NCBI RefSeq assembly: GCF_004348735.1
Contig: NZ_SMKT01000001.1
Span: 1-64,000, forward strand
Length of the DNA stretch: 64,000 nucleotides
From: Actinomadura sp. KC06
Lineage (GTDB): Bacteria > Actinomycetota > Actinomycetes > Streptosporangiales > Streptosporangiaceae
Direction: 5' to 3'
The translations under genes and the position numbers were made by a program. Positions 59,207 through 64,000 of this stretch are shown in pieces; within the stretch, counting starts at the first letter, position 1; every line of letters starts with the position of its first letter. Under the pieces are notes generated by a model. The model was not told where the DNA came from, made no database searches, and saw only the letters and a list, made by a program, of their open reading frames with translations.

Positions 59207-59317
59207 CCGGCGGCCGTTCGAGCACCCCTCCCGCGAGCGTCCGGCCGTCGCCGAATGTTCACCGTCCCGTCATCGCGGACGGTCAGCCGGAACGGCGCGT
59301 GGCGGGTCTTTGATTAC

Positions 59318-61177
59318 GTGATCACTCGATCTTGGAAGGGCGCCCGCCGGGCGGGGGGCGCCGTGCTGGTGCTGGCGCTGTCGGCGGGCTGCGAGCGGGC
59401 CGCCGCTCCGGCCGCGCCGCCGGTGGTCCCGGTGACGGCGGAGGTCGCGGCGGACAGGTCCGTGTGCCTCGGATACAACGGCCTGGACGCGCTGAACCCG
59501 GCCGCGGAGGTCCGCGCGGGCCGGTTCAGGGTGCCCGGCGTCCCGCCGGTGCGCGTCGCCACCGGCACCGACGTGGACTGGGGCTTCGATCCCTACGGCA
59601 ACCGGACCTGGCAGCTGTGGCTGCACTCCCTCGAATGGCTCGGCGGCGCGATCAAGGAGTACGGGCGGACGGGCGACCGCGCGGCGCTCGACACGGCCAC
59701 CGGCATCGTCCGCGACTGGCTGCGCGACAACGACGACCCGGAGCGGTTCGGCCGGCACCGGCGGCAGGCGATCTCCGAGGGCACCAAGTTCCGGCTGGCC
59801 ACCCTGGTCTGCCTGCGCCGGCACCGCAGCGGCCGGTGGCTGGACGACGCCATCGCCGCCCATGCGCGGTGGCTCGCCGAACCCGGGCACTACTCCGGCC
59901 CCTGGAACCACGGCACCGACGAGTCGATGATCCTCATGACGGCGGGCTGCGGCATCGGCCGCGACGACCTCGCCGACATCGGCCACCGGCGGCTGCGCGA
60001 GGCGATCCTCGACCCGCCGGGCGGCGCGCGGCCCGCCATCGACGCGGAGGGCGCCAACAACGAGCAGTCGGCGTACTACACGGTCTACAACCGGAGCCGG
60101 TGGCGGCTCGCGTTCCAGGTGATGCGCCGGTGCGGGCGTCCCGTACCGGACGAGCTCGTCCGGCGGCACCGGCTGATGGACGAGTTCATCGCGTTCCAGA
60201 CGACGCCCGCCGGGGACCTCGTCCAGATCGGCGAATCGGAGGCGTCGGAGGCGTCCGCGATCAGCTCACCCGGAGACGGGCCGATCAGGTACGTGGCCTC
60301 CCAGGGGCGCATGGGCACTCCGCCCGCGCGGCGGGCGCGCGTGTACCAGGCCGGATACGTGATGGGACGCTCCGGATGGGGCCGCGACGGCCGGGCGTAC
60401 ACCGACGAGACGGCCTACACGGCGCGTTTCGGCCCCGGCCGGTACGCGCACGGCCAGAACGACCACATGGCGCTGACGTTCCACGCGCTCGGCCGCGACG
60501 TCCTCGTCCCGAGCGGCCACATCGGCTACAGCGACCCGGCGTGGCAGCAGTGGCTGCGCTCCCCCGACGCCCACAACACGGTCGTGGTCCGGGACGTCCC
60601 GTTCCAGCCGGACGCGGCGACGGCGCTGACCGGGCACCGGTTCCGGCCCGGCGCCGACACGTTCTCCTTCACCGACGCGGCCTTCACCGGGACGACCCGG
60701 TCGCGGTCGGTGCTCGCCGCGTCCGATCCCGACGCGCTCGTGGTGCTGGACGACGTGCGCTCTGCCGTCCCGCACCCCGTGGAGCAGCTCTGGCACCTGC
60801 CTCCCGCGTTCACGGCCGTGCCGCGCGGGACGGGCGCCGTCGCCACCGCCGGACGGGTCCGCGTCCACTTCCTGCGGATACCGCTGCCCGGAACGCCGCC
60901 GTCACCGGCCCGGACCGTCCGCGGGTCGCTGAACCCCCGGCAGGGGTGGGTCGCGGCGGGGCACCGCAAGAAGACGCCCGCGCCGGTCGTGTCGCTCTCG
61001 GCGCGGGGATCGCGGGTGCGGATGCTGACGCTGATCGCCCCCGTCCGCGGTACGGAACCACCGGAGGTGCGCACCCGCCCGCTGCCCGGCGGCGGCGTCC
61101 GCGTGGACGCGGCGTTCTCCGGCCGCCGGCTCGCCTTCGCCGCCGGGCCGGACGGCGGCCTGCACCGCGTCCGCTGA
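59318..61177 (+). CDS. Heparinase II/III-type polysaccharide lyase lipoprotein
   Basis: The 619-residue predicted secreted enzyme has a lipoprotein signal (LALSAGC, Cys 25 from GTG 59318), an alpha/alpha-toroid domain (about 60-330: NRTWQLWLHSLEWL, SEGTKFRLATLVCLRR, NHGTDESMIL) and a C-terminal beta domain with the family motif ARFGPGRYAHGQNDHMALTFHALGRDVLVPSGH, here cited by its core HGQNDHMALTF and DAHNTVVV. Members cleave uronic-acid polysaccharides by elimination; the polymer is unknown. A longer start at 59255 is possible. It faces whiA two bases apart. Confidence 0.85.
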   Translation: MITRSWKGARRAGGAVLVLALSAGCERAAAPAAPPVVPVTAEVAADRSVCLGYNGLDALNPAAEVRAGRFRVPGVPPVRVATGTDVDWGFDPYGNRTWQLWLHSLEWLGGAIKEYGRTGDRAALDTATGIVRDWLRDNDDPERFGRHRRQAISEGTKFRLATLVCLRRHRSGRWLDDAIAAHARWLAEPGHYSGPWNHGTDESMILMTAGCGIGRDDLADIGHRRLREAILDPPGGARPAIDAEGANNEQSAYYTVYNRSRWRLAFQVMRRCGRPVPDELVRRHRLMDEFIAFQTTPAGDLVQIGESEASEASAISSPGDGPIRYVASQGRMGTPPARRARVYQAGYVMGRSGWGRDGRAYTDETAYTARFGPGRYAHGQNDHMALTFHALGRDVLVPSGHIGYSDPAWQQWLRSPDAHNTVVVRDVPFQPDAATALTGHRFRPGADTFSFTDAAFTGTTRSRSVLAASDPDALVVLDDVRSAVPHPVEQLWHLPPAFTAVPRGTGAVATAGRVRVHFLRIPLPGTPPSPARTVRGSLNPRQGWVAAGHRKKTPAPVVSLSARGSRVRMLTLIAPVRGTEPPEVRTRPLPGGGVRVDAAFSGRRLAFAAGPDGGLHRVR

Positions 61178-61179
61178 GG

Positions 61180-62160
61180 TCAGGGCGCGAGCATCTCCGC
61201 GGTCAGGTTCGCCTCCGTGCCGGGGATGCCCTGGTCGCCGGCGCGCTTGTCGGCCATCGCGAGCAGGCGGCGGATGCGGCCCGCGATGGCGTCCTTGGTC
61301 AGCGGCGGGTCGGCGAGCTGGCCGAGCTCCTCCAGGGACGCCTGCTTGTGCTCCAGCCGGAGCCGCCCGGCCTTGACGAGGTGCTCGGGCGCGTCGTCGC
61401 CGAGGATCTCCAGCGCGCGGGCGACGCGGGCGCCGGCGGCGACGGCGGCGCGGGCCGAGCGCCGCAGGTTCGCGTCGTCGAAGTTGGCGAGCCGGTTGGC
61501 GGTGGCGCGGACCTCGCGGCGCATCCGGCGCTCCTCCCAGGCCAGCACGCTGTCGTGCGCGCCGAGCCGGGTGAGCAGCGCGCTGATCGCGTCGCCGTCG
61601 CGGACGACGACCCGGTCGACGCCGCGGACCTCGCGGGCCTTGGCGTGGATCTTGAGGCGGCGGGCCGCGCCGACCAGCGCGAGCGCCGCCTCCGGGCCCG
61701 GGCACGTCACCTCCAGCGACATGGACCGGCCCGGCTCGGTCAGCGAGCCGTGCGCGAGGAACGCGCCCCGCCACGCCGACTCCGCGTCGCAGGCCGCGCC
61801 AGCGACGACATGCCGCGGCAGGCCCCGGACGGGCCGCCCGTTGTTGTCGATCAGACCGGTCTGCCGGGCGAGCGACTCGCCGTCCCGGAACACGCGGACG
61901 ACGTAGCGGTTGCCTTTACGCAGGCCGCTCGGCGCGAGCACGACGACCTCGGAGGTGTGCCCGAACACCTCCGCGATGTCCTTGATCAGCCGCCGGGCCG
62001 CGACTCCGGTGTCGATCTCGGCCTCGATCACGATGCGCCCGCTGACCAGGTGCAACCCGCCCGCGAAGCGCAGCAGCGTCGAGACCTCGGCCTTGCGGCA
62101 GCACGGCTTCAAGATCGTCAGCCTGCTCAGCTCGTCCTTGACCACACCGGTCATCGCCAT
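61180..62160 (-). CDS. whiA: WhiA sporulation regulator
   Basis: This DNA-binding developmental regulator acts with WhiB at the switch from growth to sporulation septation in Streptomyces. The 326 residues comprise an N-terminal homing-endonuclease-like domain ([31 protein letters not shown] reads as the family start) and a C-terminal helix-turn-helix ([34 protein letters not shown] in outline). ATG 62160 ([10 protein letters not shown]) is chosen because GGAGGGG lies upstream and the sequence start is conserved. It follows yvcK as in most actinobacteria and firmicutes. Confidence 0.95.
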   Translation of the reverse strand: MAMTGVVKDELSRLTILKPCCRKAEVSTLLRFAGGLHLVSGRIVIEAEIDTGVAARRLIKDIAEVFGHTSEVVVLAPSGLRKGNRYVVRVFRDGESLARQTGLIDNNGRPVRGLPRHVVAGAACDAESAWRGAFLAHGSLTEPGRSMSLEVTCPGPEAALALVGAARRLKIHAKAREVRGVDRVVVRDGDAISALLTRLGAHDSVLAWEERRMRREVRATANRLANFDDANLRRSARAAVAAGARVARALEILGDDAPEHLVKAGRLRLEHKQASLEELGQLADPPLTKDAIAGRIRRLLAMADKRAGDQGIPGTEANLTAEMLAP

Positions 62161-62222
62161 GAGTTGGACCCCTCCCCCTATCGGACTCCCAGCAGTGTCG
62201 CCGATCGCGGCGGCGCCGGGCG

Positions 62223-63188
62223 TCACTCACTGAATATCTGTACGAAGGCTTGGGCCAGACGGGCGGGTTCATGGCGCGGGGACCCGTCTTCGGCGGCCTC
62301 GTCGGCGGCGACGTCGGCGAGCACGAGCCGCCCGCCGATCTCCTGGACGGCCTTGTCGAGCGCCGCCGGGTCGTCCACCACCCCGCGGTCGGCGAGGACG
62401 ACGTCCACGCTCAGGTCGGGTGCGTGCGCGCGCAGGACCTCCAGATGGGTCTGCGGGGAGAAGTCGTCGGTCTCGCCGGGCTGCGGCGCGAGGTTCAGCG
62501 CGACGGCGCGGCGGGCGCGGGACCCGGCCAGGGCGCGGGCCAGCGCCGGGACCTTCAGGTGCGGCAGGACGCTGGTGAACCACGAGCCGGGCCCGAACAC
62601 GATCCAGTCGGCGTCGTCGACGGCGGCGAGCGCCTCCGGGCAGGCGGGCGGGTCGGCCGGGACCAGCGAGACGCCGAGCACGCTGCCGGGCGTCTTCGCG
62701 CACGCGACCTGCCCCTTGACGTGGGTGATCTCGTCGGGCCTCGACGGGTCGGCGCCGCGCACCTCCGCGACGATGTCCATCGGGACGGCCGCCATCGGCA
62801 GGACCCGTCCGTGCGCGCCGAGCAGCCGCCCGACCCAGTCGAGCCCGTCGACGGCCGCCTCCTGCCCGAGCAGCTCCCACAGCGCGACGATGAGGAGGTT
62901 CCCGACGGCGTGGCCCTGCAGGTCGCCCTCGCTGCGGAAGCGGTGCTGGACGACGTCGCGCCACGTCTGGCCCCACTCGTCGTCGCCGCACAGCGCGGCG
63001 AGCGCCATGCGCAGGTCGCCGGGCGGGAGGACCCCGAGCTCGCGGCGCAGCCGCCCGCTGGACCCGCCGTCGTCGGCGACGGTGACGATCGCGGTCAGCC
63101 GGTCGGTGACGCGGCGCAGCGCCGACAGCGAGGCGTAGAGGCCGTGGCCGCCGCCGAGCGCGACGACCTTCGGGCCGTTGGGCTTCAC
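62223..63188 (-). CDS. yvcK: YvcK/GlmR-type gluconeogenesis factor (CofD-like fold)
   Basis: This UDP-sugar-binding regulator is needed for growth on gluconeogenic carbon and links carbon flow to cell-wall synthesis in relatives. The 321 residues have [44 protein letters not shown] and [15 protein letters not shown], the standard YvcK set. GTG 63188 is the start. It lies between rapZ and whiA, the conserved order. Confidence 0.95.
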   Translation of the reverse strand: MKPNGPKVVALGGGHGLYASLSALRRVTDRLTAIVTVADDGGSSGRLRRELGVLPPGDLRMALAALCGDDEWGQTWRDVVQHRFRSEGDLQGHAVGNLLIVALWELLGQEAAVDGLDWVGRLLGAHGRVLPMAAVPMDIVAEVRGADPSRPDEITHVKGQVACAKTPGSVLGVSLVPADPPACPEALAAVDDADWIVFGPGSWFTSVLPHLKVPALARALAGSRARRAVALNLAPQPGETDDFSPQTHLEVLRAHAPDLSVDVVLADRGVVDDPAALDKAVQEIGGRLVLADVAADEAAEDGSPRHEPARLAQAFVQIFSE

Positions 63189-63245
63189 CGTGCCGTCGAC
63201 CTGCTCTCCTCGTCCGGGACCCCGCCGGGCGCCAGTATTTCCCGG

Positions 63246-63266
63246 GGGGTGTGGGGGTCGTCCCCA
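63246..63266. repeat. Single palindromic repeat unit between rapZ and yvcK
   Basis: GGGGTGTGGGGGTCGTCCCCA resembles the two units at 1-89 (GGGGTGTGGGGGG, CGTC, CCCCA). TGGGG (63252-63256) pairs with CCCCA (63262-63266). It lies in the 99-base gap between two genes. Confidence 0.65.
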
Positions 63267-63287
63267 ACCAGGGGCCGGACGGGGATT

Positions 63288-64000
63288 CTACTCGCGGCCG
63301 AGGTCGCGATGCGCGACCTGCACCTCGATGCCCTCGTCCCGCAGCCGGGCGGCGATCTGCTCCGCCATGGCCACACTACGGTGCTTGCCGCCGGTGCAGC
63401 CCACGGCCAGGGTCACGTAGTGCTTGCCCTCGCGCTCGTAGCCGTCGGCGAGGAGGCGCAGCACCTCCGCGTACGCGTACAGGAACTCCTTGGCGCCGCG
63501 CTGCCCGAGGACGTAGTCGCGGACGGCGGCGTCGCGGCCCGTCTTCGGCCGCAGCTCCGGCACCCAGTGCGGGTTCGGCAGGAACCGGCAGTCGACGACG
63601 AGGTCGGCGTCGACCGGCAGCCCGTACTTGTAGCCGAACGACACGACGGTCGCGCGGAGGCTGGACTCGCCGGTGTCGTTGCCGAAGAACCCGATGATCT
63701 TGTTGCGGAGCTCGTGCACGTTGAGGCCGCTGGTGTCGATCACCAGGTCGGCCTCGGCGCGGACCTCGCGGACCAGCTCCCGCTCGCGGGCGATGCCGTC
63801 GACGAGGCGGCCGTCGCCCTGCAGCGGATGCGGGCGGCGGACGCTCTCGAACCGGCGCACCAGGTCGGCGTCGTTGGCCTCCAGGAACACCACGCGCGGG
63901 TGGACGCCGCGCGCCTCCAGCTCGGCGATGGAGGAGTGCAGGTCCTCGGTGAAGGCGCGGCTGCGGACGTCCACGACGACGGCGATGCGGGGCACGGCGT
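63288..64000 (-). CDS. rapZ: RapZ-family nucleotide-binding protein, 5' end outside window
   Basis: The RNase adaptor/nucleotide-binding protein family has GlmS-regulatory RapZ in enterobacteria and less-defined roles in actinobacteria. Only the last 237 or so residues are in the window; the Walker A region lies beyond 64000. Visible are RIAVVVDVRSRAF, RVVFLEANDADLVRRFESVRRPHPL, the middle DTSGLNVHELRNKI, and the C-terminal SFGYKYGLPVDADLVVDCRFLPNPHW and GCTGGKHRSVAMAE motifs. The Met at 63995 is internal, not a start. Confidence 0.94.
   Translation of the reverse strand, partial: AVPRIAVVVDVRSRAFTEDLHSSIAELEARGVHPRVVFLEANDADLVRRFESVRRPHPLQGDGRLVDGIARERELVREVRAEADLVIDTSGLNVHELRNKIIGFFGNDTGESSLRATVVSFGYKYGLPVDADLVVDCRFLPNPHWVPELRPKTGRDAAVRDYVLGQRGAKEFLYAYAEVLRLLADGYEREGKHYVTLAVGCTGGKHRSVAMAEQIAARLRDEGIEVQVAHRDLGRE

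Noticed and set aside
59332..63138. A 1268-codon open frame through the lyase gene and antisense to whiA and yvcK
   Set aside because: Same reason; the protein has no recognisable fold and crosses three well-supported genes.

Overview
The window is a high-GC (about 73 %) stretch of an actinobacterial chromosome. Supporting marks are WhiA, an RbpA-type RNA polymerase-binding protein, a SufR-led suf operon, a 20S proteasome beta homologue, OpcA, heavy GTG start use, four-base ATGA/GTGA gene overlaps and many leaderless promoters. Gene content and order (suf, heme A genes, tkt-tal-pgi-zwf-opcA-pgl, secG-tpiA-pgk-gap, whiA-yvcK-rapZ) are those of a conserved core region known from Streptomyces and relatives. 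The separate tal and pgi genes and the accessory gene set suggest a Thermomonosporaceae/Streptosporangiales organism such as Actinomadura; that placement is inference.

Layout. 0-4.4 kb: repeated palindromes, a small membrane protein, a degenerate EAL-CBS protein, a two-component pair and a membrane protein. 4.4-11.0 kb (minus): sufR-sufB-sufD-Rieske-sufC-sufS-sufU-sufT, with a SufR-type operator on the sufR start and a DtxR/IdeR-like box just upstream. 11.1-16.7 kb (minus): arginine deiminase operon arcA-arcB-arcC-permease-universal stress protein. 16.9-22.2 kb (plus): ABC exporter, EamA transporter, a lone proteasome beta-type protein and PolX. 22.2-25.6 kb (minus): ctaA, a PrsW-type protease and ctaB. 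26.0-37.7 kb (plus): tkt, tal, three tandem phosphoglucose-isomerase-like genes, zwf, opcA and pgl. 37.9-50.3 kb: accessory region with an L,D-transpeptidase lipoprotein, cupin, histidine kinase/flavin protein/response regulator set, a deleted MFS gene beside a MarR regulator, an ECF-SnoaL sigma factor, and assorted enzymes. 50.3-55.9 kb (minus): glyA behind a ZTP-type riboswitch, rbpA, secG, tpiA, pgk and gap. 56.0-59.2 kb (plus): three tandem paralogous membrane proteins of unknown function, then a heparinase II/III-type lipoprotein. 61.2-64 kb (minus): whiA, yvcK and rapZ (cut by the window edge).

How it works together: the centre and right are central carbon metabolism. Transketolase, transaldolase and phosphoglucose isomerase are joined to glucose-6-phosphate dehydrogenase, its effector OpcA and the lactonase, and lower glycolysis lies 16 kb away. 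The left holds iron-sulfur and heme supply. The most unusual parts are two separate tandem triplications (two diverged, motif-losing Pgi paralogues after pgi; three membrane proteins between gap and whiA), a proteasome beta paralogue with no alpha subunit nearby, and short tandem duplications sitting on gene borders and 5' leaders. No tRNA, rRNA, CRISPR array, insertion sequence or phage gene was recognised.
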